NCBI GenBank assembly: GCA_964476895.1 | Contig: CAYZCS010000015.1 | Span: 1-17,930 of the forward strand | Length of the DNA stretch: 17,930 nt | Direction: 5' to 3' | DNA from: JALYJZ01 sp964476895 | GTDB taxonomy: Bacteria > Patescibacteriota > SICC01 | Program-made: the position numbers and the translations under genes | The notes under the pieces: model-generated | Seen by the model: only the letters and a program-made list of their open reading frames with translations | What the model was told of the DNA's origin: nothing | The model's database searches: none | Shown here: piece by piece, positions 6,168-14,034 of the stretch | How positions within the stretch are numbered: position 1 is the first letter of the stretch | Layout: each line of letters starts with the position of its first letter

Positions 6168-7616
6168 ATGAAACAAGCCGCCACGAAGAGCGTCACTAAC
6201 CGGGTCGCAATGAACACGATCATCCAATCGATCGCGAAGGCGTTCGTGATTGCCATGGGACTGCTCTCGGTCGTCATCCTCACCCGCTATCTCGGCGCGG
6301 ATGGGTACGGAAAATTCACGCTCGTTCTCGTCTACCTCTCGATCTTCGGCATCGGCGCGGACATGGGGCTGTTCACGATTTCCATCCGGGAAATCAGCAA
6401 GAATCTTAAGCGGACGCAGGAAATTTTTTCTAATGTCCTCGCGTTACGAGCGGTACTCGCCACCGGGGTGCTCGGGCTGGCCTTGGCAATCGCCTGGCTG
6501 CTTCCGTATGAACCAGACGTCCGGGTCGGCATCCTGATCGCCGGAGGGGCGCACCTCTTCGGGCTGCTGAATTCGGCGATGGTGGCGGTCTTCCAATCAC
6601 GTCTGGTGATGGGGTATGCCGCACTCGCGGACGTGGCCGGCCGGATCGTCGCACTGGGGGCCGTCATCGCGGTAGCGGCGCTCGATCTAGGTTTCTATGC
6701 GGTGGTGGCCACGGCATCCCTTGGTACGTTCATAACGTTCCTGACCTCAACTTGGTTCGTCCGGAAATACGTCAAAATCAAGCCGAAGAAAGATACCGCG
6801 CTTTGGAAAAGCCTTCTCAAGGAATCACTGCCGTACGGCTTGACGCTCGTAGTGATCCAGCTCTACTTCAGGGTCGACATCCTGCTCCTCTCGTTCCTCA
6901 GGACGAACGCCGAGGTCGGTATCTACGGAGCAGTCTTCAAGGTGTTCGAGCTGCTCGTGGTCTTCTCCGGCTTCTTTAATAATTCCACGTTCCCGATTCT
7001 TAACCGGCGGCTGAAGGAGAGCGCCGCCCGCGCCCGTGCATTCACCCAGAAATCGTTCGACATCCTCTTTATCGGAGGCTTGGGAATCGCCGCCGCCGCG
7101 TTGTCGCTGGCGCCTTTCGTCATGAGGGTGGTGGGTGGCGAGGAATTCGTGGCTGGCGCCGACGCGTTGCGTATCGTACTGGCGACCATGCCGTTTACCT
7201 TCAGCGTACTGGCGCTGGGCGCCTTGCTCCTCGCGATCGGCAAGCAGAAAGTAATGCTCCGGATCAGCATCTACAGCCTGGTGCTGAACATCATCCTCAA
7301 CGTGATCCTGATACCACCGTACGGATTCATCGGGGCGGCCGTAGGGACGCTGATTTCCGAGATCTTCCTGATTGCCAACTATTACCGCTTTACTCACAAG
7401 CTGGCCGGCCTCTCCCTGTCGCCAAGGGTTCCCCTGCGCGCCCTTGCCGCGGCCGCCGTCATGGTGGCGGTGATGATGCCGCTGGCGCACCTGCCCGCCC
7501 TGGCGTTCCTTGCCGGATTGGTGGCTTACCTTAGCGGGCTGATGCTCTTCCGGGCGGTGGACCGGGACACGATCGATGAACTGATGCGGATCGTAAGGCG
7601 GAAACGGGCATCGTGA
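6168..7616 (+). CDS. Wzx-type oligosaccharide flippase
   Basis: A 482-residue membrane protein with about 12-14 hydrophobic segments and the opening typical of the polysaccharide-transport/MVF superfamily (NTIIQSIAKAFVIAMGLLSV, then RYLGADGYGKFTLVL at about 45-59). Further landmarks are GADMGLFTISIREISK (about 63-78), the mid-protein FRVDILLLSFLRTNAEVGIYGAVFKV (about 229-254), and repeated helices to the C-terminus. Such proteins flip undecaprenyl-linked oligosaccharide across the inner membrane for Wzx/Wzy-type assembly. It is the only exporter in the window; no ABC transporter pair is present. Its TGA overlaps the GTG of the next glycosyltransferase. GC is intermediate (about 52-63% by line), lower than in the later genes. 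Confidence 0.88.
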   Translation: MKQAATKSVTNRVAMNTIIQSIAKAFVIAMGLLSVVILTRYLGADGYGKFTLVLVYLSIFGIGADMGLFTISIREISKNLKRTQEIFSNVLALRAVLATGVLGLALAIAWLLPYEPDVRVGILIAGGAHLFGLLNSAMVAVFQSRLVMGYAALADVAGRIVALGAVIAVAALDLGFYAVVATASLGTFITFLTSTWFVRKYVKIKPKKDTALWKSLLKESLPYGLTLVVIQLYFRVDILLLSFLRTNAEVGIYGAVFKVFELLVVFSGFFNNSTFPILNRRLKESAARARAFTQKSFDILFIGGLGIAAAALSLAPFVMRVVGGEEFVAGADALRIVLATMPFTFSVLALGALLLAIGKQKVMLRISIYSLVLNIILNVILIPPYGFIGAAVGTLISEIFLIANYYRFTHKLAGLSLSPRVPLRALAAAAVMVAVMMPLAHLPALAFLAGLVAYLSGLMLFRAVDRDTIDELMRIVRRKRAS

Positions 7617-8710
7617 GGATTCTTTTCCAACAAATTCGAAACCAGAGTCTCCGAATGGGCGGGGGCTCGATCAGAATGGAGCGGATTGCCGCGGAGCTCC
7701 GTCTGCTGGGACACCGCGTCACCATTACCGATCGGCTTACGCCGTCGCTGCGCGGCGTGGATGTAGCGCACATATGGCAGGATCAGCACCCTGATGCATG
7801 GAAACAGGGTCGCAATGCCCGAAAGCATGGAACACCCTACGTCGTATCGCCGTTCGGGTTTGAGTGGGACACGTATGGTTTTTGGAACCTTGCCCACCCT
7901 GTTTGGCGGATAAGCGCCTCGCTTCTTGGCCCCACCATCAGCCGACGGCTCTTCAGCACCCGGACTCATCGACGGGTGACCGGTCTTTCGAGTTGGCAAC
8001 AGACGCATGAGCTCTTGGATGAAGCGGCCGCACTGCTTCCTACGTCACAACGAGAGAGAAAGTTCCTTGCCCGACACTATCGAATCTCAGACACGAATAT
8101 CCACGTAGCACATAACGCTGTGGACACGAAGCGTTTTAGCCGTGGCAGTGTTGCGCGATTTCGTCGCACATACGGCATCGAGCCAGGCTTCATCCTTTGC
8201 GCGGCGCGCATCCACGACACCAAGAACCAGCTGGGCTTGGCGAAGGCGCTCCGCGGTAGCGGACACCGGCTGGTGCTGGCCGGCGGACTCAGCCCGGCGG
8301 GTCGGGAATACCTGCGGCAATGCCAAGCGGAAGCCGAACGGTCGGGAGTTTCCCTGGCCTACCTCGGATCGCTCAGCCAGGCCGAACTTGCTGACGCGTT
8401 CGCTGCCGCTAAGGTCCACGTGCTGCCGAGCTGGGCGGAGACGACCGGACAGGTATCGCTGCAAGCGGCGATCGCGGGCTGTGCGGTCGTGCATACCGCT
8501 GAAAGCCCCTGGCGAGAATACTTCGGAGACCGTGCCGAGATCTGCCGTCCCGAAAGTCCCCGGAGCATCCGTCGGGCGATCGATCGAGCGGAACAGATGA
8601 CCGCACGGCGGAAGCGGGCACTGGCGAAACGGGTCAAGCGATTCACCTGGGAGCGAGCCGCCCGGGAAACGCTGGCCGCATATAATAAGGCCCTTAAGGA
8701 AACGAAATGA
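7613..8710 (+). CDS. GT-B glycosyltransferase (GT4-like) with altered EX7E motif and mosaic GC
   Basis: A 365-residue cytoplasmic or membrane-associated GT-B enzyme. The N-terminal acceptor domain covers about 1-175 and the C-terminal donor domain about 185-345; ILCAARIHDTKNQLGLAKA (194-212) matches the usual donor-domain opening. The GT4 EX7E motif is altered: E276-TTGQVSL-Q284, with Gln where the second Glu normally contacts the nucleotide sugar, so activity or donor may differ. Start is GTG at 7613, overlapping the flippase TGA by four bases. The N-terminal half is lower in GC (one line near 8041-8100 is 45%) and the C-terminal half is about 63% or more; the change falls near nt 8150, residue 180, the interdomain linker. 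Donor and acceptor are unknown. Confidence 0.85.
   Translation: MRILFQQIRNQSLRMGGGSIRMERIAAELRLLGHRVTITDRLTPSLRGVDVAHIWQDQHPDAWKQGRNARKHGTPYVVSPFGFEWDTYGFWNLAHPVWRISASLLGPTISRRLFSTRTHRRVTGLSSWQQTHELLDEAAALLPTSQRERKFLARHYRISDTNIHVAHNAVDTKRFSRGSVARFRRTYGIEPGFILCAARIHDTKNQLGLAKALRGSGHRLVLAGGLSPAGREYLRQCQAEAERSGVSLAYLGSLSQAELADAFAAAKVHVLPSWAETTGQVSLQAAIAGCAVVHTAESPWREYFGDRAEICRPESPRSIRRAIDRAEQMTARRKRALAKRVKRFTWERAARETLAAYNKALKETK
8681..8686 (+). promoter_or_regulatory. Possible internal -10 element TATAAT before the second glycosyltransferase
   Basis: A perfect TATAAT lies 20 bases before the ATG at 8707, at the 3' end of the preceding gene. Transcription would start near 8693, leaving a leader of about 14 bases that still contains the Shine-Dalgarno AAGGA (8696-8700), six bases from the ATG. 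The hexamer also encodes Tyr-Asn, so it may be coincidental. Confidence 0.4.
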
Positions 8711-9831
8711 AAGACAACTCCACGATAGCCATCGACACCCGCTGGCTGGCCGGCCTGCACAGCGGGGTGGCCAAGTACTTGGTGGGATTGATCGGCGCGC
8801 TGCCCGAGGCCGACCCGGGACTGGCGTACCACCTGTTCGGCACCAAGCCCCCGCGACGGACCAAGGGTACGGTCCATCACGAGTTCAGCGGCTACTTCCA
8901 GTGGGGCATGGAGAACTACTGGCACTTCCTGCGCTGGCCGTCTCCGCGGACGCTCGGCCCCGATCCGGACCTTTGGCACTTCCCGAACTACTCGACCATG
9001 CCGACCCGCCGGCCGTACGTCACGACCGTCTACGACCTGGCGTTCGAGCGGTACCCGGAATATACGGAGGCCGAGAACCTGAAGCGGCTCCGGAAGTACC
9101 TGCCGGCAACGATCGCCGGCGCCCGGAAGGTGCTGGCGATTTCCGAGGCGACGAAGCAGGCCGTGATCAGGCAATACGGCACGCCGGAGGACAAGATCGT
9201 CGTCACCCACCTTGCCGCGGACGAGCGGTTCTCGAAGCGTCTTCCCGCGGCCGACCGGAAGAAGGCGCTGCGTCGCTATAAACTGCGGGACCCGTACTTC
9301 CTGGCGGTCGGCAACCTCGAGCCGCGGAAGAACCTGGCGACGCTGTTCAAGGCGTACGCCGCCCAAAAAGACCGGCTGGACCTCCGTCTCGCGATCGCGG
9401 GCGGCCAGGGCTGGTACTTCGACGAGACCAAGCGGCTGATCGGTGAGCTCGGCATCACCGACCGGGTCACGTTTCTCGGCTACGTGCTCGACCCGGACCT
9501 GCCGGCGCTCTACCAGGGCGCCGAGGCGTTCGTGTTCCCCTCGCACTACGAGGGATTCGGGATTCCGATCCTCGAGGCGATGGCGTCGGGAACGCCGGTC
9601 GTGACCTCGAACACTTCGTCGATGCCGGAGGTGTACGGCGACGCCGCGCTGGCGGTGGACCCGGAGAACACGGCGGCGCTCAGCAAGGCCCTGGTCCGGA
9701 TCACCGACGAACCGAAGCTGCGGAAGGAACTGGTTGCGGCCGGACGGAAACGGGCCCGGAAATTCTCCTGGCAGCGGACCGCCAAAGAGACGGCGGCCGT
9801 CTACCGAGACGTGCTCGGAGGCTCCCGATGA
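8707..9831 (+). CDS. GT4-family glycosyltransferase (mannosyl/rhamnosyltransferase-like)
   Basis: A 374-residue GT-B enzyme. Landmarks: IAIDTRWL (7-14) at the first strand, DLWHFPNYSTMPTRRPYVTTVYDLAF (88-113), the donor-domain opening VGNLEPRKNLATLFKAY (201-217), and an intact EX7E motif, E282-GFGIPIL-E290, followed by AMASGTPV. The LEPRKN form is common in mannosyl- and rhamnosyltransferases of O-antigen clusters (WbpX/Y/Z, MtfB types). It immediately precedes rmd and gmd, so a D-rhamnosyl or mannosyl transfer is a reasonable inference. ATG overlaps the previous TGA; AAGGA lies six bases upstream. It is closely similar to the glycosyltransferase at 11735-12919, which flanks the other side of the sugar-nucleotide genes. 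Confidence 0.9.
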   Translation: MKDNSTIAIDTRWLAGLHSGVAKYLVGLIGALPEADPGLAYHLFGTKPPRRTKGTVHHEFSGYFQWGMENYWHFLRWPSPRTLGPDPDLWHFPNYSTMPTRRPYVTTVYDLAFERYPEYTEAENLKRLRKYLPATIAGARKVLAISEATKQAVIRQYGTPEDKIVVTHLAADERFSKRLPAADRKKALRRYKLRDPYFLAVGNLEPRKNLATLFKAYAAQKDRLDLRLAIAGGQGWYFDETKRLIGELGITDRVTFLGYVLDPDLPALYQGAEAFVFPSHYEGFGIPILEAMASGTPVVTSNTSSMPEVYGDAALAVDPENTAALSKALVRITDEPKLRKELVAAGRKRARKFSWQRTAKETAAVYRDVLGGSR

Positions 9832-10772
9832 GCCGGTACCTCGTGACCGGCGCCGGCGGCTTCGCCGGGAAACACCTGATGTGCGGACTGCTCAAGGACG
9901 GGCACGAGGTGACCGGGCTGGTGCGGAAGCCGGGCTCGCTCGGCATCGAGGGGGCGGCGGAGGTCGTCTGCGACCTGTCCGACGAAGCGGCGACCGAGAA
10001 AGCGATCGCGGACGCCAGGCCGGAGGGCATCTTCCACCTCGCCGCGCCGGAGGTGTCACCGGGCCATTCCTGGAAGGACCCTGGCGCCGCCGTCACCGGC
10101 AACGTGGGGACGACGCGATCGGTCCTCGAGGCCGCCTCCGCACTCGACCCCAAGCCGCGGATCCTCCTGGTCAGCTCGGGCGGCGTGTACGGGGGCGTCC
10201 CGGAGGACCGGCAGCCGATCGCGGAGACCGAGCACCTCAACCCGAGCGATCCCTACGGCGAGAGCAAGGCCCGATGCGAGGAGCTGACCCGCTGGTTCGG
10301 GGACAAACGGGGGCTCCCCGTGATCATCGCCCGCTCCTTCAACCACACCGGGCCGGGCCAGCGCGGCGGCTTCGCGCTCCCCGACTTCGCCACGCAGATC
10401 GCGGAAATCGAGGCCCGCGGCAGCGGGGAGATCAGCGTCGGCAATCTCGACGCCGCCCGGGACTTCCTTGATGTCCGGGACGTCGTGGACGCCTACCGGA
10501 TCCTGATGGAACAGGGCGTGCCGGGCGAGGCGTACAACGTGGCGTCCGGCGAAGCGCACTCGATAGGGCACTTGCTCGAAGCCATGCTGGAAACGTCACC
10601 TGCTACAATAAATGTCGTCGTTGACGAAGACCGTCTCCGGCCGTCGGACACCCCGAGGATCGAGGGTGACGCGGCCAAGCTCCGGGCCCTCGGCTGGGAG
10701 CCGGCGATACCGATAGAACAGACCCTGAAGGAACTATTGGAAAGCGCACGGAACACGTATGGCAAAAGCTAA
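9828..10772 (+). CDS. rmd: GDP-6-deoxy-D-lyxo-4-hexulose reductase (GDP-D-rhamnose synthase), Rmd-like
   Basis: An extended short-chain dehydrogenase of 314 residues. The NAD(P)-binding GAGGFAG is at 8-14, the catalytic Ser region SSGGVYG at 116-122 and the Tyr-Lys pair YGESK at 143-147. The SFNHTGPGQ (170-178) with downstream LPDFATQIAEIE (184-195), and the RPSDTPRIEGDAAKL stretch near the C-terminus, are characteristic of Rmd. The enzyme reduces the 4-keto product of GDP-mannose dehydratase to GDP-D-rhamnose, matching the adjacent gmd. A closely related 4-reductase for GDP-D-talose cannot be excluded. GGAGG (9817-9821) sits six bases before the ATG, which overlaps the previous stop. The 3' end overlaps gmd by 14 bases. 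Confidence 0.85.
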   Translation: MSRYLVTGAGGFAGKHLMCGLLKDGHEVTGLVRKPGSLGIEGAAEVVCDLSDEAATEKAIADARPEGIFHLAAPEVSPGHSWKDPGAAVTGNVGTTRSVLEAASALDPKPRILLVSSGGVYGGVPEDRQPIAETEHLNPSDPYGESKARCEELTRWFGDKRGLPVIIARSFNHTGPGQRGGFALPDFATQIAEIEARGSGEISVGNLDAARDFLDVRDVVDAYRILMEQGVPGEAYNVASGEAHSIGHLLEAMLETSPATINVVVDEDRLRPSDTPRIEGDAAKLRALGWEPAIPIEQTLKELLESARNTYGKS

Positions 10773-11730
10773 ACGAGCATTAATCACGGGCATTACCGGC
10801 CAGGACGGCTCGTATCTGGCCGAGCTGCTACTCGACAAGGGGTACGAGGTCCACGGCATGGTCCGCCGTTCCTCGACGGAGAAACTGGAACGGGTCGAGC
10901 ACCTGCGGGACAAGATCACGCTGCACCAAGGCGACCTGCTCGACCAACGATCGCTCGGCGACACGCTCCGCGAGGCCAAGCCCGACGAGATCTACAACCT
11001 CGCCGCGATGTCGTTCGTGCACACGTCCTGGACGCAGCCGGTGCTCACGGCCGAGTTCACCGGCGTGGGCGTGACCCGGCTGCTCGAGGCGGTCCGCGAG
11101 GTCTGTCCGGAGGCACGGTTCTACCAAGCCTCTTCCAGCGAGATGTTCGGCAAGGTCCGCGAGATACCGCAGACGGAGCTGACGCCGTTCTACCCGCGCT
11201 CGCCGTACGGCGTCGCCAAGGCGTACGGCCACTTCATCACCGTGAACTACCGCGAGTCCTACGACCTCCACGCCTCGAGCGGCATCCTCTTCAACCACGA
11301 GAGCCCGCGGCGCGGACTGGAGTTCGTGACCCGGAAGATCAGCTGGCACGCGGCTGCGATCAAGGAAGGCGTCCGCGACTCGCTCGAGCTCGGCAACCTC
11401 GACGCCGAGCGTGACTGGGGCTACGCCAAGGACTATGTCGAGGCGATGTGGCTGATGTTGCAGCAGGACCGGGCCGAGGACTTCGTGATCGCGACCGGCG
11501 AGACCCACTCCGTGAAGGAGTGCGTGCAGGTGGCGTTCGACCAGGCCGGCCTCGACTGGGAGAAGTACGTGAAGCTCAACAAGAAGTTCCTGCGGCCGGC
11601 GGAAGTGGACCAGCTGGTCGGCGATTACTCCAAGGCGGAGAAGGCGCTCGGCTGGAAACCGAAGACCACCTTCGAGGAGCTGATCCGCTTGATGGTGGAC
11701 GCGGACCGCAAGCTCATAGCCGGCGGTTGA
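10759..11730 (+). CDS. gmd: GDP-mannose 4,6-dehydratase
   Basis: Converts GDP-D-mannose to GDP-4-keto-6-deoxy-mannose, the first step to GDP-D-rhamnose or GDP-L-fucose. The 323-residue product has GITGQDGSYL (11-20) for NADP binding, YNLAAMSFVHTSWTQP (79-94), the catalytic SSSEMFG (125-131), Y150-x3-K154 in SPYGVAKAYGHFITVNYRESY, and LFNHESPRRG (177-186), all typical of Gmd. Because the neighbour is Rmd rather than a GDP-fucose synthase, the product is probably GDP-D-rhamnose. ATG at 10759 overlaps rmd by 14 bases, with a weak GGAA five bases upstream. Five bases separate its TGA from the next GTG start. GDP-mannose supply genes (manB, manC) are not in the window. Confidence 0.95.
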   Translation: MAKAKRALITGITGQDGSYLAELLLDKGYEVHGMVRRSSTEKLERVEHLRDKITLHQGDLLDQRSLGDTLREAKPDEIYNLAAMSFVHTSWTQPVLTAEFTGVGVTRLLEAVREVCPEARFYQASSSEMFGKVREIPQTELTPFYPRSPYGVAKAYGHFITVNYRESYDLHASSGILFNHESPRRGLEFVTRKISWHAAAIKEGVRDSLELGNLDAERDWGYAKDYVEAMWLMLQQDRAEDFVIATGETHSVKECVQVAFDQAGLDWEKYVKLNKKFLRPAEVDQLVGDYSKAEKALGWKPKTTFEELIRLMVDADRKLIAGG

Positions 11731-11734
11731 TCCC

Positions 11735-12919
11735 GTGAGCGCCTATACCTTCGGCATCGACACCCGGTGGCTGGAATCGCGGACGGCTTCGGGCGGGACC
11801 GCCGTCTACATCCGCGAGCTCGTCCGGGCGATGCTGAAGCTCGACCGGGGCAACCGCTACCACTTGTGGGGCACGCCGCTCACCGGCACGGGGATGAACG
11901 CGCACAACTTTCCGTTCACTGGCAAACAGCGCCGGGCCTGGCAGCTCGTCTGGAAGACGGTCGGCTGGCCGACGGTGGATTTGCCCGGACCTCCCTGCGA
12001 CCTCTGGCACTTCACCAACTACGTGGCTCCGCCGACCCGGAAGCCGTTCGTGGTGACGGTCCATGACCTGGCGTTCGTCGAGCATCCGGCGTTCGTCGAA
12101 CCGAAGAACCTGCGGTACCTGGAGCGGTTCGTGCCGGAGACGCTGGCGCGGGCCGCGCACATCATCGCCGTGTCGGACGCGACGCGGAATAGCCTGGCGG
12201 AGCACTTCAAGGTTCCGCTGACGAAGATTACCGTGACGCACGAAGCGGCCGACGAACGGTTCTCCGAACCGCCCGAACCTGATCGTCTTTCCCGGATCCT
12301 CAAGAAGCACGGCATCGACCGGGATTACATCCTGACCGTGGGGACGCTCGAGCCGCGCAAGAACCTGAAGACGCTGCTGCTGGCGTTCGCGGCGCTTCGC
12401 AAAAAGGTCCGCGAGCAGCTGGTGGTGGTGGGAGGCCACGGCTGGCTCTTCGACGAGACCGAGGAGCTGCTCCGGAAACTGGGCCTGGGTGACCGGGTGA
12501 TCCTTACCGGCTACGTTCCCGACGAGGAACTTCCGTCGCTCTACGCCGGCGCGAAGGCGTTCGTGTTCCCGTCCCACCTCGAGGGGTTCGGCATCCCGCT
12601 GCTGGAAGCGATGGCGTCCGGCACCCCGGTGCTTTCCTCGAACACCTCCTCGATGCCGGAAGTCGGCGGCACGGCGGCGCTTTACTTCGATCCCGACGAC
12701 GAGAAGGGGATGCGCCTGGCGATCGAACGGGTGCTTGGCGACGAGAAGCTCCAAGAACGCCTGGCCGAAGCGGGATACGAGCGCGCCAAGCAGTTCAGCT
12801 GGGAGCGGACGGCGCAGAAGACGCTGGGCGTATACTATCGGGCGCTCGGGCTCGGCAACGTCCGGGTACCGAAGCCCGCCGCGGATGCTCCGGAACCGCC
12901 CGCTGGTGCCGTAGAATAA
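11735..12919 (+). CDS. GT4-family glycosyltransferase (mannosyl/rhamnosyltransferase-like)
   Basis: A 394-residue GT-B enzyme closely resembling the product of 8707-9831 in layout and motifs: FGIDTRWLES (6-15), DLWHFTNYVAPPTRKPFVVTVHDLAF (89-114), VGTLEPRKNLKTLLLAF (202-218) and EX7E as E283-GFGIPLL-E291, then AMASGTPV. The last 20 residues form a Pro/Ala-rich tail (PKPAADAPEPPAG). Start is GTG at 11735, with no strong Shine-Dalgarno; the gap after gmd is four bases. It probably transfers a GDP-mannose-derived sugar such as D-rhamnose, by association with gmd and rmd. The TAA stop is embedded in a -10-like element for the next gene. Confidence 0.9.
   Translation: MSAYTFGIDTRWLESRTASGGTAVYIRELVRAMLKLDRGNRYHLWGTPLTGTGMNAHNFPFTGKQRRAWQLVWKTVGWPTVDLPGPPCDLWHFTNYVAPPTRKPFVVTVHDLAFVEHPAFVEPKNLRYLERFVPETLARAAHIIAVSDATRNSLAEHFKVPLTKITVTHEAADERFSEPPEPDRLSRILKKHGIDRDYILTVGTLEPRKNLKTLLLAFAALRKKVREQLVVVGGHGWLFDETEELLRKLGLGDRVILTGYVPDEELPSLYAGAKAFVFPSHLEGFGIPLLEAMASGTPVLSSNTSSMPEVGGTAALYFDPDDEKGMRLAIERVLGDEKLQERLAEAGYERAKQFSWERTAQKTLGVYYRALGLGNVRVPKPAADAPEPPAGAVE
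12912..12917 (+). promoter_or_regulatory. -10-like element TAGAAT overlapping a stop codon, leaderless start
   Basis: TAGAAT is followed by seven bases (AAGACGT) and the ATG at 12925. Its final T is the first base of the TAA stop of the preceding gene. Transcription would begin at or one base before the start codon. It would make 12925 a secondary transcription start inside the apparent operon. Confidence 0.5.
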
Positions 12920-12924
12920 GACGT

Positions 12925-14016
12925 ATGGTAATCGGAGTCGACGTACGAGAAGCCGCCCCCGAGCGGCGTGCCGGCAAGGGCCGGGTGGTCGCGGAACTGG
13001 TGCCGCGGCTGGCCGAGCGCTCGCCGGACGACACCTGGCTGTTGTTCTCCGACCGCCGCTTCGACTGGGAGCTGCCGACGAACTGCCGCTGGCGGATTGT
13101 CTCCGGCAAGGGGCCGCTCTGGCACCGGCGCACGGCCGCGGCGGCGAACCGCGCCTGCGACGCCTACTTCGCCGCGACCAGCTTCCTGACGCCACGGTTC
13201 GTACGGAAGCCCGTCGTGCTGTTCGTCCACGACCTGATCGCGTTCTCGAAAGCCGGCGGCGTAGGCCTGAAGGCGCGGCTGATGGAGCGGACCCTGCTCC
13301 GGCGGGCGCTCCGCAAGGCCGCCGGGGTCATCGTGAACTCGGAGACGACCAAGGCCGACCTGGCGGCGCGGTACCGGAAACTTCCGCCCGTGACTGTCGC
13401 GCCGCTGGCCGCGGGTCCCGCGTTCGGACGGAAGGTTTCCGCCAAGGCGCAGACGGCCGTCTGGACGCGACGGAACCTGCCGGCGCGCTATCTTCTTGCC
13501 GTAGGCACGATCGAGCCGCGTAAGAACTTCGCCGCGCTGATCGAGGCGTTCGAAGGGCTGCCGGCCGACGTCCGCGGAAAGACGGAGCTGGTCATCGTGG
13601 GGCGCTGGGGCTGGGGATACGGTCCGGTCGAACGGGCGCTTGCCACGGCGGCTTCGACCCGGGTGCTCGACGACGTCGGCGACGACGAGCTTCCGGCGCT
13701 CTACGCCGGCGCGCTCGCGTTCTGCTACCCGAGTCGCTATGAGGGCTTCGGCCTGCCGGCCCTCGAGGCGATGCAGTCCGGCCTGCCGGTGCTGTTGTCG
13801 GACACGCCGGCGCTGCGGGAGCTCGCGGGCGACGCCGCCCTGTACTGCAAGCCGCGCAGCGCCCGTTCCATCCGGAGCGGCCTGAAGTCGCTCCTCGGCA
13901 ACGCGCCGCGCCGGACCAGCCTGGCCAAACGCGGCCGCACCCGTGCCCGGCGATTCTCCTGGGACGTCGCCGCGGACCGGGCGCTCGAGACGATCCGGCG
14001 GTCAGCGGGCCGTTAG
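12925..14016 (+). CDS. GT4-family glycosyltransferase
   Basis: A 363-residue GT-B enzyme. Landmarks: VIGVDVREAAPERRAGKGR (2-20), FVHDLIAFSK (100-109), the donor-domain opening AVGTIEPRKNFAALIEAF (192-209), and EX7E as E273-GFGLPAL-E281, followed by AMQSGLPV. The N-terminal domain is shorter and more divergent than in the 8707 and 11735 enzymes, which suggests another acceptor. No Shine-Dalgarno precedes the ATG; instead TAGAAT seven bases upstream suggests a leaderless start. Eighteen bases of spacer separate its stop from the next gene's predicted start. Confidence 0.88.
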   Translation: MVIGVDVREAAPERRAGKGRVVAELVPRLAERSPDDTWLLFSDRRFDWELPTNCRWRIVSGKGPLWHRRTAAAANRACDAYFAATSFLTPRFVRKPVVLFVHDLIAFSKAGGVGLKARLMERTLLRRALRKAAGVIVNSETTKADLAARYRKLPPVTVAPLAAGPAFGRKVSAKAQTAVWTRRNLPARYLLAVGTIEPRKNFAALIEAFEGLPADVRGKTELVIVGRWGWGYGPVERALATAASTRVLDDVGDDELPALYAGALAFCYPSRYEGFGLPALEAMQSGLPVLLSDTPALRELAGDAALYCKPRSARSIRSGLKSLLGNAPRRTSLAKRGRTRARRFSWDVAADRALETIRRSAGR

Positions 14017-14021
14017 TTCAG

Positions 14022-14027
14022 TATCAT
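14022..14027 (+). promoter_or_regulatory. -10 element TATCAT, leaderless start of second O-antigen ligase-like gene
   Basis: TATCAT is followed by seven bases (GGGAACC) and the ATG at 14035. The in-frame ATG at 14026 overlaps the hexamer and would lie upstream of the predicted transcription start, so 14035 is preferred. This follows the spacing rule seen at 4072, 6153 and 12912. Confidence 0.5.
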
Positions 14028-14034
14028 GGGAACC

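Noticed and set aside
8359..9546. 395-residue minus-strand open frame opposite two glycosyltransferases
   Set aside because: Low-complexity Arg/Val/Gly-rich shadow; the plus strand carries intact glycosyltransferase motifs throughout.
10605..10610. TACAAT inside rmd followed closely by an ATG
   Set aside because: The ATG is out of frame with rmd and gmd and opens only a short shadow frame. A distant internal promoter for gmd is possible but unsupported.
12831..12836. TATACT near the 3' end of the 11735 glycosyltransferase
   Set aside because: It encodes part of the conserved C-terminal VYYRAL-type segment and no start codon follows at a sensible distance; the TAGAAT at 12912 is better placed.
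11714..13195. Long 493-residue open frame on the minus strand opposite the GT4 gene
   Set aside because: It is Arg/Pro/His-rich with no family resemblance and lies opposite two clear glycosyltransferase genes; long antisense frames are expected at this GC content.
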